From contig NC_064650.1 of NCBI RefSeq assembly GCF_001723175.1, positions 4,340,001-4,404,000 of the forward strand: DNA of 64,000 bases, in the 5' to 3' direction. The notes under the pieces are model-generated. The model had not been told where the DNA came from and searched no databases. It saw nothing but the letters and a program-made list of their open reading frames with translations. This DNA comes from Penicillium oxalicum (taxonomy: Eukaryota; Ascomycota; Eurotiomycetes; Eurotiales; Aspergillaceae). Numbering within the stretch: position 1 is the stretch's first letter; every line of letters begins with the position of its first letter. Below are positions 43,741 through 56,386 of the stretch, in pieces. The translations under genes were made by a program, and so were the position numbers.

Positions 43741-46700
43741 ATGAAGAGCTTGAGGAGAGATGTCTCTTCCAATCCTCAAGCCGCCAATGTCGCCAGCAAA
43801 GTCTTCGTGCGATCCACCAAGAGCGGAAAAGTGCAGAAGATTGTTCGGGAGCTCTATTTGAGACAAGATATTCCCTGCTCATCCAAGCTTTGCTCATCCT
43901 GCCCTTCGATCGCCCCTGCCGATGCGAATGGAAACAGTCAGGCTTCCCGCTATGAATTCAGGCACTTCCATAAATATTATGCTAACATGAGGCAGTTGCT
44001 CCATTTGTCCTGTCTGATCGGCCCGCCGGCACCAAGGCTTTCCCTCGCGGCCATTACCTCGTTCCCGATACAAATGCGCTTCTAAATGGAATGGACCTTT
44101 TCGAACACACTGGCGCATTTTACGATGTTATTATCCTCCAAACCGTCCTTGAAGAGCTTCGGAACCAGTCATTGCCTCTTTACAACCGCCTGTTGTCGCT
44201 GATCAAGACCGATGAGAAGCGATTTTACCTCTTCTTCAACGAGTTCCGACTCGAGACCCACGTAAGACGCGGGCATGAAGAATCAATCAACGATAGAAAC
44301 GACCGCGCCGTTCGTACCGTGGCAAAATGGTACCAGGAACATCTTCGCCATTCGGCAAAGAAGAGCAAGAGAGAAAGCTCTATCCCTGCCATAGTCGTCA
44401 TTACGGATGACAAAGGGAACCTTCGCAAGGCCAAAGAAGAAAATGTCACCGCGCTCACCCTTTCAGATTATGTTGCTGGACTCGAGGATTCTGAGAAACT
44501 GTTGGACATGATCAGTGAGGCACGTGAGGCTCGGGACACCAAAGGCTCTGCCCGCGGAGAGTTATTCTACCCCGAATATTATTCCATGTCCAAACTGATG
44601 ACTGGGTTAAGAGCCGGTACTCTCCATCAAGGAGTGTTCAATGTCTCCCCCTACAACTATCTGGAGGGAACTATCAAGGTCCCTGCTTTTGATAAGCCCC
44701 TCTTGATTCTGGGTCGTGATAACAGCAATCGTGCCATTGCCGGTGATGTTGTGGTCATTGAGCTGCTACCCAAGGATCAATGGAAATCACCCTCAACTAA
44801 AATTGTTGATGAGGAAGCGGTGACGAAGAACGACAATCCAGACACAGATGAGAGCGAGGCTGTGGTGACGGACCGGGAGCGCAAGGCTCTGCAAGAGGAG
44901 GCGAAGCAGGCCCATGGGAAAAACTCAGAGGGCAAGCCGCAGCCGACCGCCAAAGTGGTTGGTATTATCAAGCGCAACTGGCGCCAATACGTGGGGCACG
45001 TCGACTCAAACTCAACGGCCTCACACTCTGGGCGGCGGCAGCAGACAGTCTTTGTCCTACCGATGGAAAAGAGAGTTCCGAAGATCAGAGTGCGCACAAG
45101 ACAAGCTAGCGATCTGCTCGGTCAACGCATTCTTGTCACCATCGATTCATGGGATCGGGATTCTCGGTACCCTACTGGCCATTTTGTCCGTTCACTAGGT
45201 GAGCTGGAGACCAAAGCTGCCGAAACCGAGGCTCTGCTTCTCGAGTACGATGTTCAATACAAGCCTTTCCCTAAGTCTGTTTTGGATTGCTTACCTGCAG
45301 AGGGGCACGACTGGAAGGTGCCCGTCTCCAAGGAGGACAAGGGCTGGAATGGTCGACGCGATCTACGAGACCTTCTGATTTGCAGTATTGATCCACCTGG
45401 TTGTCAGGATATTGACGATGCGCTGCATGCGCGCGCCCTACCGAACGGCAACTTTGAGGTTGGCGTTCATATTGCTGATGTTTCCCATTTCGTGAAACCC
45501 AACAATCCTATGGACCTCGAAGCAAGTGTTCGTGGCTCTACAGTGTATCTGGTTGACAAGCGCATCGACATGCTTCCGCACCTTCTTGGCACAGATCTGT
45601 GTTCATTGAAGCCCTATGTTGAGCGTTATGCCTTTTCAGTCCTCTGGGAAGTCACCCCTAACGCCGAAATTGTGTCTTCAACCTTTACCAAGTCGGTGAT
45701 CCGCTCGCGCGAGGCGTTCAGCTATGAGCAGGCTCAGCTGCGCATTGACGACCCGTCTCAGAAGGATGAGCTCACAGAGAGTATGCGGCACCTCTTGCGA
45801 TTCTCCAAGATTTTGCGGCAGAAGCGTTACGATGCCGGTGCTTTGAATTTGGCTTCGCCCGAAGTGCGAATCGAGACCGGCGATGAAGCTGGCGATCCTC
45901 TGACTGATGTGAAAACCAAAGCCATGTTGGAAACCAATAGCTTGGTCGAGGAATTCATGCTTCTCGCCAACATCACGGTAGCCACGAAGATTTATGAATC
46001 GTTCTCTCAAACTGCTCTTCTGCGTCGTCACGCCACCCCACCTCCCCAAAACTTTGAAGATCTGATCAATCAGCTATCAAAGAAGCGAGGCATGGAACTC
46101 GACGTCTCGAGCTCCGGTGCGCTGGCAAGCTCCCTCGACCGCTGTGTTGACCCGGAGAATCCCTTCTTCAACACCTTGGTTCGTATTTTGGCCACTCGTT
46201 GCATGACCTCCGCCGAATACTTCTGCGCAGGTGCCCATGCCGAGTCCGAATTCCGCCACTACGGTCTTGCTTCCCCGATTTACACCCACTTCACCTCCCC
46301 CATTCGTCGGTATGCTGATCTAGTCGTCCATCGGCAACTTGCCTCCGCCATCGGGTACGAGGGCGAGGACGGCACTGCCGTCAATGAGGGTGTCAGTACT
46401 CGTGGCAAGCTCGAAGACATCTGCCGCAACATTAATTACCGACACCGCAATGCTCAGTTTGCTGGGCGCGCCAGTATTGAGTATTATGTTGGGCAGGCCC
46501 TCAAGGCCCGTGGCGAGAAGTTGGCCGCAGGTGGCACCGACACAGGAATCGATGAGGAGGGTTATGTGATGCGCGTGTTTGAAAATGGTGCGGTCGTTTT
46601 CGTGCCACGCTTCGGTATCGAAGGCGTGGTACGCCTGGAGGACTTTGTCTTGCCCGGCGAATCGGGCTCATATTCCGTCGCTGATCGGAGGGAACTGGCA

Positions 46701-46889
46701 GTTCATCGCACGACGGATTTCGACAGCGAAGAATACACGCTTCGCGTGTCGGAAAAGAACCACGCCGAGCCGGACCGGAGTGTCCTGGTGGAGCTTTTCC
46801 AGAAGGTCAAGGTGAATGTCAGCTCGGTCAAGGAAGAGGGCCGTGGCGCTGGCAAGCGTCGGGTCCGTGTCTTGGTCACCGGTTCTTGA
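43741..46889 (+). CDS. dis3: Exosome catalytic subunit Dis3/Rrp44
   Basis: Two exons, 43741-43936 and 43996-46889; 1029 aa, the usual size. Dis3 is the processive 3'-5' exoribonuclease and endonuclease of the nuclear and cytoplasmic RNA exosome. The CR3 zinc motif has Cys46, Cys51 and Cys54. The PIN endonuclease starts at VPDTNALLNGMD (Asp90) and continues to INDRNDRAVR. Cold-shock domains follow (LHQGVFNVSPYNYLEG, VFVLPMEKRVPKIRV). The RNB domain has SIDPPGCQDIDDALHA with catalytic Asp residues at about 537-540, then NSLVEEFMLLAN and HFTSPIRRYADL, and an S1 domain closes the protein. The intron splits one codon between GN and APFVLSDRP, and has a GCTAAC branch. All key residues are present. 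Confidence 0.97.
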
Positions 46890-47067
46890 ACTTGTCGGTC
46901 GCATGGTCAGAGAGATGTATTGTAGTTATTAAATGATGCTGTTTAACGAAATCGGTTCAAACTCCGAGACGAATGTCCCCCCTCAACTGATTTCCATCCA
47001 TCTTTCAGGACATGTTGTCCATGCTTTTTTCTGATATGGTCTCTCAAAGTTACCTGCTGCGTAGTAT

Positions 47068-48754
47068 TTAGACATGCTTCAAAGTGACCATTCTTTGCAC
47101 AAGTTTGAGAGGCGTCCAATGTTGTTCCACGGGTGCAACATCTGAGGAGGTCGTAGAAGCGACGGTCGGAGGCTGGTCATCTTTCTCCGGGTTTGCCTCT
47201 TTGCCGTACGACAGAGGATGATCACGATTCAAAAGCTCTTGCGCCCGCTGCTCTTGCAGCTGGGCGCATTCGAGCTCCCCAACTTTCCATCCACGCACCA
47301 GCCAAAGACAGATGGCTGCGCCGATATACATGAAGCCCGTGAAGATTTGGACGCGCAGGTATGAAACGCCCCCGTTCATTCGAGTGGTGCGAAGCTCAAG
47401 TGCAATGGCTTCAGAAACAGTGCACGGAGCAACAAGCATCAGCCACGTAATGCTTAATCCCGAAGGAAGATCCTTCAGCCCGATGATCTCAGCCAATACG
47501 GGCGATACAGTGGCCCAGTATGTGCCCGCGACAGTTCCCACCAGCACGGCGAAGAAACATACAACGCCCATGCTGTCTGCAAATACCCAAATCACCAGAC
47601 AGAACAGGCCACAGACAAAGGTCAAAATTGTCGCAATGTTGATGCGACCCAGACGATCGCTGAAAATGCCGACGATAGGCCGACCCAGCCCCTGGCCCAA
47701 GTTGAGAAGCGCAGACACGATACTCCCCTGATACGAGGACAGCCCGACTGAAAGGGCAAAATTCGCCACGCTGAACAGCAGCGCGACGTAGCCCAGCATG
47801 CTCAGCACGCCCCAGGCAAGAAAAAGCAGAAACTCCGGTCTGCGCAGCAGCGGGACATGAAACGCGGCGAGCCGACTTCCAACGAGCTTGTTTCGATCGC
47901 GAAGCAAGTTCCCACAGACGAGATTCACCACACAGGAGACGATTCCCAGGATCCGAAAGGCCCAACTTAGTCCCAAGCGCGGAATAATGGCGCCCACTGC
48001 GAGCGAATACATCAATCCACCGAATCCGGACCCTGCAGCGGTGATGCTCATGGCGAAACTCCGTCGCTTCAGGAACCATTGCGGAGTGATCCCGACACTC
48101 CCGACGAAGAGAAAGCCCATCCCCCAGCCGAAACAGACACCTTGACTGAGGAAGATGTGCCATTTCTGTGTGGCGAAGGAGGAGCCGATGAGAGAGAGAG
48201 TTTCGAAAAAGACGCCCAGGTTGACGACGAAGCGAGTGCCCAACCTTTGAATCAGGTACGTGGCCAGTGGAGCGACCAGTAACGCACACGAGATGCTCAA
48301 TCCACCGGTGAAGGCGTACGACAGAGCTGTCGTATTTGGAAAGACATTATGGGAGAGATAATGACTGAGAAAGACACCGTAGCTCTGTCAAGCGTGATGT
48401 GTTTGTTAGCTTTCTGCTACAGGCCTACCACTTGTGGTCCAGAGCATCTGCCTCGAGCTGACACCCCCCAAAGAAAAGAAGAAGAAAAAAAAGAGAGAAA
48501 CTTACACTATTAATTCCCCAGGTGTGTGCGTTGATCCAAAAGACGCATGCAACACAGACCCAACCGTATCCTCCATCGGGTGGAACGTCCAGCTGGGGCT
48601 TCACCTTGGCTTCTTTCCCAGGCTGGGCAGGCGACTGGAGATCGGGCTCCGGTTTTGAATGCGTGATGGAGTCTTGTCCAATTCTATCTTCTTTTCCCCC
48701 TTCTTTTTCTCCCCTTGAGGGTGGGACCAGCTCGACGGGTATATTGTCCGCCAT
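47068..48754 (-). CDS. MFS transporter, monocarboxylate porter-like family
   Basis: Two exons, 48754-48506 and 48384-47068; 521 aa. A hydrophilic N-terminus leads to the hallmark PPDGGYGWVCVACVFWINAHTWGINS, the [D/E]G-G-[W/Y]-[G/A]-W signature of eukaryotic monocarboxylate-type MFS proteins. The helices that follow (SYGVFLSHYL, LLVAPLATYLIQRLGTRFVV, GWGMGFLFVGSVGITPQWF, and the second-half GRPIVGIFSDRLGR) complete a 12-helix layout. The tail is hydrophilic. Fungal relatives move monocarboxylates, riboflavin or metabolites, so the substrate cannot be inferred. The first-exon Met at 48754 is the first ATG in frame. The two reading phases meet exactly across the 121-nt intron. Confidence 0.9.
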
Positions 48755-50728
48755 CACCTTTTGAATCCCACGGATTTGCCACTGGCGAACCAGAACTATA
48801 AGACTTCAGTGCTGCACGTGTCAGTAACGGCGTTGATGGAGAGGATTGAAATCCCGTGCGAGACTAATCAACACTGCTGTTTTCTCTTTTTTTTCCCCTC
48901 GTCAAAGCCTTGGAATGCTAGTGACACGAAATGTGGACAAGAAATTAGAAAAAATCAGAGTCGGAGAAGCATGATGACAGGAGGGAGGACCAACGAACGG
49001 CGATTATGGGGAAGAAGCTATCGAGTCATTGCAGCAGTAGGCTGATCCCCCCACAGACCCCCATGGTTACTCCGTCGGACTTAAGGCCGATTTGGAGTTC
49101 TCGAGCTGTCACCAAAGGCCGAGGTCAAGCTGCCGTTAGCGACCATGGTTGGAACAGCCCTCAAATGGATGATGGAATGGGCATTTGGGTACAATAATTG
49201 GTCACTCTAGGCTCGTCTTCCGTTGATCTTGTTCGCTGCTCATTTGTGATCTTTTGGTATAGATGTCAGGCAGTATGGCCGACTTTAGTAACTAGTGTTG
49301 TCGCCATTCGGGTTTGCTCCTGTATACAGAGGCTTTAAGAGGGACTTTTGTCGGTGACAGGAGATTGGATGCTCTCTTCAGCCACTGCACTTCCAAGCGG
49401 CACATCAATGATCCATGATTGGGTTCTCTACATTGACTCATGATGACCGCTATCAGCCTTCACACCCACCACAGTTGGAGCTCTGCGATCAAGTTTGGAT
49501 TCTGGTTGGTAATCGGCAGTCACTTATGGGCCGGGCCTCGTTTGGGGCCGCTTGGAGTCGGTGGTGGAGACGATGGGGAACTGGAGCCCATTCCGGTGCC
49601 GAGAACCCGGCTTGGTACAATGTGGTTGTCGTTTGTTGTTATCACGATAGTTGTGGTTCACTTGATGGTATTGAACCTATGAAGATAGTCAAGACTCGAG
49701 GGAGCTTTGTTCCTCAAGAGAAAGTAGATTGAATTCCTCTCCTCTGAGGTAATCAAGGGCAGAAATTCTATGATGGAAAAGTGTGGCACTGCATCATCGT
49801 GAAACCCTTGGAAGAAGTAGAAACTTGGTCGGGTTCTAAAGGATCCCATTCCAGAACGGGGAAAGAAATCAGTATCAAGTATCTTGCTTTACCATCAGTG
49901 AATAGAGGTGTACAAATGTACCTCAAGTGATCAATGTGGTGTTGATTGTAGGGGATAACTAGGCCGAGTAGCAACCTTGATTCGAGGTGGTGAGCAAGTT
50001 GGCCATTGGGTACCTACGCATACACCATCGTGCACACCCAACATCAGGTAACTGTCGGCTAGAGGAGCAGCACTAGTAATAGACCACACCGTCAGACGTA
50101 TATACAGAACAATAAGGACAGTCCAATGCTTCCTTCGATTCCATCCCACTCGCCGGACATCGTCCGCTAGATACCTGGCACAGGTCACCGCTGATTGAAA
50201 ACTTCATCCCTCAACATTCTGTATAGGTACTAGCACTGCACGAGTCGGGCGGCTGATGGTGGTGATCTTTGTCCTGACTCATGACTCAGGCATCCTGATT
50301 CATGACATTCCACGGGCGGACAATGTGGAATGCGCATGCCACCACCAACTTACCCACCTGTCCTCAGTGGATGACCTCCTCCTTCAGACTCGAAACGTCA
50401 AACCAATTCTCCGACCGTGGCCAGTGCCGCGGGTCTAGAATCAGCATCTATCTTCACGTGGAGATTGCAGTCCCAATTCGGTAAGTATGATGGACAGCGT
50501 TGCCCGGGGCTTGTTTGTTTGGGACCTCGGCGCCTATCTGGAGCAGATCGCAACCATAGCTCCACCTTGGCGACAATCCCGGTCATGGAACCTACTAGCT
50601 CAAGCCTTTGACTGAAAGATTCCTGTCAAGGATCCTAGAGCCTCATCCCTACCGATCATTGAAGCATCTCGACACACCGACCCCTGCCTTATTTCGTGCC
50701 GCCTCCACCCGGGCTCTCTCTCACACCC
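48755..50728. other. Long intergenic region, MFS transporter / LIM gene
   Basis: Nearly 2 kb between divergent starts, the longest gene-free stretch here. Only short frames without family character are present. It probably holds two promoters and a long LIM-gene leader. Confidence 0.5.
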
Positions 50729-53379
50729 ATGGAGCCAGCAGTCCAATCGACCACCATGAGCCCATCGTCCAAGGCCATCGGCCAGCGCAAGGTCTCACCA
50801 CCCAGACCGACCTACATGAATAGCGACCAGATGGGTAAGCTGCCTCTTCATCGCCCCTCCTCTGGTCCATGGGATGTGGTCATGCCTCCCTCGTGGCGAG
50901 GGGGGTGATTTGTCAACAATTGCGCCTCACCAGCTCCAGAGAGCCTACCGCTAACGGAGAACTCGCGTTCCTCAGCCAGTTACTTGAAAGACTTGCGAAC
51001 CAACCGTCCAGCCCGACCGACTGGCTCACGACCCTATCCAGGTAAACCGGCGGCATCGTCTACCGACACCGAGGCGGGTCTGCCTCCTCGCGCCTCCTCC
51101 GCATTTTCCATGTATCGAACCTCGGAAAGTCCTCCCAAAGAGCAGCCTCGCAGCGGCAGTGCCCTATCCCACCGACGCACACATTCCAATGCCGCCGATG
51201 GTGGGCCGACAGGCCGACCTCTGGTTCAGGAACCACGCTCGGTGTCGGTACGAAAGAATGCCTTTCCCTCCCAAGTCTTCTCGCGCCCGGTGCCTCTGTC
51301 ACCCAGTCCATCGGTGCATTCTTACCGGGAGAACAAGCAACGGCACCAAGAAAAGGAGGAGGCCCGAAAGTTAAGAGACGCACTACAGGAACTCGATTTG
51401 GAAGATGATATTCGACTACATCAGGCAGCTCAGGATGAGGCGACTGAATTGGTCTGGATGCACCAACATCCGGGCGTAGAATTCAAAAACCCATATGCTC
51501 CATACCGTAACCCAGACATCGCGGATAAGAACTCTGTGAAAGAGATGATCCCACGACCTTTATCGTTGAAACATCGTGATTCCGTCGTTTCAAGCGGTTC
51601 GTCGAGCAGTCCACCGAGCGGACCCTCCAGTCCTGATTTCACCAGAAGCAAGTCAGCCTCGTCCGGAAGGAGGCGCTCATCGCTGGCAGGAGCCATCAAA
51701 AAGAACCTCAAGGTAAACTTCGCATTGCCAGAGGAGGAAGAGAAGGAGAGGGAGGAGGAGAAGAAGAAGAAGGGAAAAGAGACGGATGAGCAAGAGAAGC
51801 ACAAGCCAGTGGAAGAGCCAACGCCGAAGGCTCGAACAGTCAGTGGTGACTCGTCCAAGGGGGTGTTTTTAAATCCCGAAGATCACATTTACGAAGAGTC
51901 GCCTCAAACATCCGACACGAAATCCGACTTGTCCAAATCCGACTCTTCTGCTCTTCGCAGCAAGTCACGCAATGCCCTGCCACGTTTTGGGAAGCCGTTG
52001 CCCTGGTTGCAGAATCGTGGTTCCAATGGTTCGGTGCGCGATAGAATCTCCAAGTTTGATATCCACAAAAACCCACCCACCCAGACGCATAATCCCAGTT
52101 ACACTCAAAATGAGCCTTCGCCCTCACCGCCGAGAAGGAGCAGCGGTGATGAAGTTCCCATGAAGGACGGTAAAGAGATCCGCAGCGACGACATTCGCGC
52201 GGCGACCAGCAAAAGGCTCAAGGATCGCAGTGAAAAGCTGCCCATGCCCTCCGCGGTCAGTGACCGCGTCGGCCGGCCGATTGTGAGCTTTGATCCCAAA
52301 TGGCAGTCGAATGACCAGCCTCGCCCCAACTCGCAGCCCGTCGCGGTGGTCCCTCCTGTGCCTAGCATAACGATAGCTCCTAGTATTGAAGTCACCGAGG
52401 CAGAGACATCTCCATCGGTTCCCGTCATCAATATCCCTGATATTAAAGAACCCACCATCTCAGAGATGCCCAAGCCCGCTCATCAGCAAAGCACCACAGT
52501 GCAGTCCAAGCGCGCGGCGTTTGAACAGAATCAGGATCGCCAGCAACCACCGAGACGGCCGGCGATGGAGATGAGCAGTCGCACATACACGCCCTACTCC
52601 CGAGCCGGTGTTCCAACCGCACGCTGTGAAGCGTGCTCACTCCCAATTTCGGGCAAGATAGTCACGGCAGGAGGGTCACGGTTCCACCCGGAATGCTTTA
52701 CCTGCCATCATTGCCAAACTGGCCTGGAATGCGTGGCCTTTTACGAGGAGCCTCAAGCATCTCGGGACGAGCGGCTGGCCAATGCTTCGGATGAAGAATC
52801 ACGAGTTCCTCGATTCTACTGTCATTTGGATTTCCACGAGTTCTTCAGTCCTCGCTGTAAGAGTTGCAAGACTCCCATCGAGGGCGAAATCGTCGTGGCC
52901 TGTGGCGCAGAATGGCATGTCGGCCACTTTTTCTGCGCCGAATGTGGTGATGTAAGTCGTCCTTGACAACCATTTTGGCGCGATGCTGAATGACCGCCTG
53001 CCTGCCCCTCGGAAACTATATGCTGACATTTTTTTTCCCTTTTCTGCTCTAGCCTTTCAACTCCACAACGCCCTTTGTGGAAAAGGACGGGTTCGCATGG
53101 TGTCTTCGCTGTCACGGCCGTCGCACGGCACCACGATGCTTAGGGTGCAAGCAGCATGTCCTCGACGACCTCGTCATCTCTGCGATTGGTGGACAATGGC
53201 ATGAGCGCTGCTTCGTCTGTCATGAATGTGGTGATGGATTCGGACCGGACGGTCGATTCTTCGTCCGTGAAGGCGAGCCCAAGAGGACTGCCAAGGGCCG
53301 TATCATTGGCGGGCCAGTGCAATTAGCTGTCTGTGAGCGATGTGAAGGTATCCGCTTGCGGGCACCTGGCATGTGTTGA
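50729..53379 (+). CDS. LIM-domain protein, paxillin-like
   Basis: Three exons: 50729-50834, 50976-52951, 53053-53379; 802 aa. The first about 580 residues are disordered and Ser/Pro/Lys-rich, with SYLKDLRTNRPARPTGSRPYP near the start, a possible coiled coil (ENKQRHQEKEEARKLRDALQ), and a very Glu/Lys-rich stretch (about 285-310). The C-terminal third has LIM zinc modules: CEACSLPISGK with HPECFTCHHC (from Cys586), CKSCKTPIEGE with HVGHFFCAECGD, and CLGCKQHVL with HERCFVCHECGD. This is the layout of fungal paxillin-like Pxl1 proteins, which act at growth sites and septa through Rho signalling. The last exon boundary falls between zinc ligands of the second module, supporting the splice. Confidence 0.88.
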
Positions 53380-53890
53380 GCAAGAAAGATTATGTCTCTT
53401 GTCATCACTCTGGGCCTATAGGTCTTGATGATACTACTGGCTGACGAATCGACTGGTTCGGTTTTCGTTTTTTTCGTCGACCACAGGTCGTTGTGTTTCT
53501 TTTTCTCTTTCTCTCTGTCATTTCGGGGTATCAATTTGTTGAATTTGCGCTTCGTATAGCGTTGCTTATCCTTTATGATGTCAATTTTTTTTCTGTCTAG
53601 TTGTGTGTGTTTTGTTTTTCGGTTTGATCTAGCAAGCGATCATTATCTGTTTAAAGCATATTCGGGGCATGTCGATGAATACGAGAGATGACATTTAGAA
53701 ATACATGCATGATGAAGTATTTCTTTCGAATAAAAGAGGTCCGATCAAGGCTCGAAACTGGAGTAAAACCCAAACGCCGTATGTCTTCTTTGGTCTTTTT
53801 GTTCGACCTCGGGGTCAAGAGGAAGCTCACCCAACATATTGAGATGAATCTACATTTTGGGGATTGCATGTTCCCGCCTCTCTCTCTCAA
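53380..53890. other. Intergenic, LIM gene and trm8 3' ends (convergent)
   Basis: About 510 nt, T-rich, consistent with 3' untranslated sequence of the LIM gene. No gene seen. Confidence 0.5.
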
Positions 53891-55130
53891 TTACGCAGGC
53901 CACTCGGGGTCTGCTTTACGTCGGAAAACAGCCACGTATTTGTTGCCGTTATTCCGAGTGACCTTCTTCGATTCTTCCGTCTCAAATTTCATCACACGCA
54001 CGCAAGGGTCGGCCTCCAGCTCTTCGTCCGACACCAACTCCCACAGATCACGAATGCCGCCCGTCCGTTCAGGCGCCATCTCTCCTTCTTCAGTTTCGTA
54101 TCGGAAGTGCCGCAAGACCCAGTGATGGTATTCCTCCACATCAGTGATGGTGTACAGCAGGCCGCCGGGCCTGAGCACGTACGCATACTCTGCATTCAGC
54201 GACTCGGAGATAATTCGAGCCTTGTGCTTGCGCGCCTTGAAGTGCGGATCCGGGAAACACACAAAGATCTTGGAGAGTTGGTGATGGCCGAAGAAGTTGG
54301 GGAGGAACTTCATGGTGTTGGCGCGGATGCCGGTGATATTTTCGTAATTCCCAGGGACGATGGTGGTTGTGCTACCGACCTCGTCATCTTCGACTGCAGG
54401 TGCTGCAGGTGTGTCAGAGGGCGCTTCGGACGCATCGTTTGCGGCGGCGATCTTCTTGAGGTTTTGTTGTTGCAGACGGAGAGCGGTGATGCGACTGCGG
54501 ACGTAGTCCAACACTGAGATGCGGATTTCCATGCCTGGACGCGAAATGGGTTATGAGCATTTGCAACAAAGGAACTGATGTAGACAGACCGGTATCAAGC
54601 GAGCGAGGTTCGCAAATATGTCGGCGACATACCAACAATGAGAGTTTCTGGCAAGATGGGTGCTAGTCCAACCAGCAACCCACCAAACCCGCATCCAATG
54701 TCTACCACTTCCACATCCTTGAGCAGTTTTCTCGTGCCACCGAGGTTGACCTTTGACGGATCAGGATCCACAAACGCAGGATAGTGCGACGCCCAGTCCA
54801 TATGCGCCGGGCTAATTGGACTGAAGATTTCTCACAAAAGTCAGCATTTAATCTGGAAGCAACATTGGCACCTGTTGGAGCACAACAGGACTAGTTGACG
54901 GCCAATCCTTGTCCGATTGCACTATTTTCCTCGAGAGAAGACATCGTGGGAGAATCATACTAGTCCAATTTGTGATCCGAGAATGGATTGGCATGCGCGC
55001 GCTGCCGGAAGTATCTCTTCTGCGGCATCTTCACGCTGGCGACGTCGGCATCTCCACGTTCTGTTTGCTCTTGGATCTTGCGACGGTATTCCTCACGCTG
55101 TTGGCGCTTGCGCGCCACTGGATTATCCAT
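53891..55130 (-). CDS. trm8: tRNA (guanine-N7-)-methyltransferase catalytic subunit Trm8
   Basis: Three exons: 55130-54961, 54820-54633, 54534-53891; 333 aa. Trm8 with its WD partner Trm82 makes m7G46 in tRNAs. The N-terminus is basic (KRQQREEYRRKIQ) and has PQKRYFRQRAHANPFSDH. The SAM site VVDIGCGFGGLLVGLAP and VGMEIRISVLDYVRSRI follow, then NTMKFLPNFFGHHQLSKIFV, CFPDPHFKARKHKARI with the catalytic acid region, and YVLRPGGLLYTITDVEEYH. A low-complexity Ala/Pro/Glu insert (about 145-170) breaks the domain, as in other filamentous fungi. A long plus-strand open frame opposite exon 3 is a shadow. It is divergent from vps25, 312 nt apart. Confidence 0.94.
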
Positions 55131-55442
55131 TGTAGCACAGGCAGTATATATTCGAGCCGATCGCTGAGCAAGACTTGAAGAGTGGAGGTCCAGAGGTCGA
55201 GAGGTTGTTGCAGGAAGAGGAATAATTTGCGCGGGCCGCTCTCGCTCCAACCCACTTTGGGCTCCACTTCAATCCGCGTGAGCTACTCGTCTCTTATCTT
55301 ATCGGCTCGCCCGCACCTTTGAGTTCTTTCGACGCAGAACGTGGGGAATCAGACTTCCACTTGATCAGCTCTTACTTTTGTTGCATCTCGGTGGTTCGGC
55401 TGTTGACGCTCAGTCAATAGAACGATACGTGGATCATCTGCC
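55131..55442. other. Divergent promoter trm8 / vps25
   Basis: A compact 312-nt shared promoter region. No distinctive box was recognised. Confidence 0.5.
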
Positions 55443-56137
55443 ATGAGTACATCTGCTGCAGCCTCGGCTGCACCTTCAACGAGCTTTGTTTTTCCATCGA
55501 CCTACAACTTCCCACCCTTCTTCACCCCGCAGCCTAACAGCACCACAAGACATTCCCAGCTTCAAAAGTGGTCATCGCTCATCCAGTCATGGTGCAGGCA
55601 TCACCGCATCTATCGTCTCTCTGTCGTTGAGGCGATCGATTCCCCGCTCTTCCACAATGCCTCTCTGCGCAAGCGACTCGATCTCGCCGAGGCTCGCGCG
55701 ATCGTGGATTGGATGACCAAGAAAGAGGAAGAAGGCGGTGGTGGACAGCGAGCGGAATGGATTGACGGCTTCTCAGCGGGCTCTAGCGCAAAGGGCAAGA
55801 ACGCCGCTTGGATTTGGTGGCGAAGGCCGGAAGAGTGGGCGGATGTACTGCTGGACTGGATCGATGCGACGGGACAACGCGGGGTGGTGTTGACGGTATT
55901 TGAGCTGGTTCAGGGAGAAGCCACAGTCTCTCAAGGTTCGTTTTGGTTTTCTTTTTTTTTCTTTGCTTGCTGACCTGCTCTGCTGCATGAGGTACCTGAA
56001 CATGTCTGACCTCTCACATCTAAGAATTCCACGGTATGGACCATGATGTTATGATGAAAGCATTGAATGTTCTCGTCAAACGAGGCAAAGCGTCCGTCTT
56101 CGGCAACGAGGGTGAAGAGGGTGTCAAAATCTTCTAA
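55443..56137 (+). CDS. vps25: ESCRT-II subunit Vps25
   Basis: Two exons, 55443-55935 and 56025-56137; 201 aa. Vps25 forms the arms of ESCRT-II and recruits Vps20 during multivesicular-body sorting at endosomes. After a short Ala/Ser N-terminus, the PP-containing hook segment TYNFPPFFTPQPNSTTRHSQ is characteristic, followed by two winged-helix domains: KWSSLIQSWCRHHRIYRLSV with EWADVLLDWIDATGQRG, and EFHGMDHDVMMKALNVLVKR at the end. A Gly/Glu-rich loop (about 96-120) and a Lys-Gly insert are small fungal additions. Donor GTTCGT and acceptor CTAAG are both weak, but the phase and the protein fit only this join. Confidence 0.92.
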
Positions 56138-56386
56138 GAAAAAGAGAGAAAACACAAATGAAAAACAAAGTCTTTCCACTTGCTATGCATGTCGCTATGT
56201 GATCAATCATGGCTATTCGTGAGAAGGGAGACGCTCGATATTCATTCATTCATACAGTGTTGCAACCACCCGGGAGATTGTGTGGAGAGATGGATCTTGG
56301 TCGGTTTCGTCAAGTCCTGCCTCGGATTTTACTTTGACTCTACCGTCGATCAGCTCGACAAGATCGACGGTGCGCAAGGACTACCT

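Noticed and set aside
47068..50728. Possible secondary-metabolite cluster around the MFS transporter, Zn2Cys6 gene and SKL hydrolase
   Set aside because: No backbone enzyme (PKS, NRPS, terpene cyclase) or tailoring set is present, and the genes are scattered among housekeeping genes.
53864..54517. Plus-strand open frame of 217 codons opposite trm8
   Set aside because: Trm8 motifs are certain on the other strand; this is a shadow of its GC-rich third positions.
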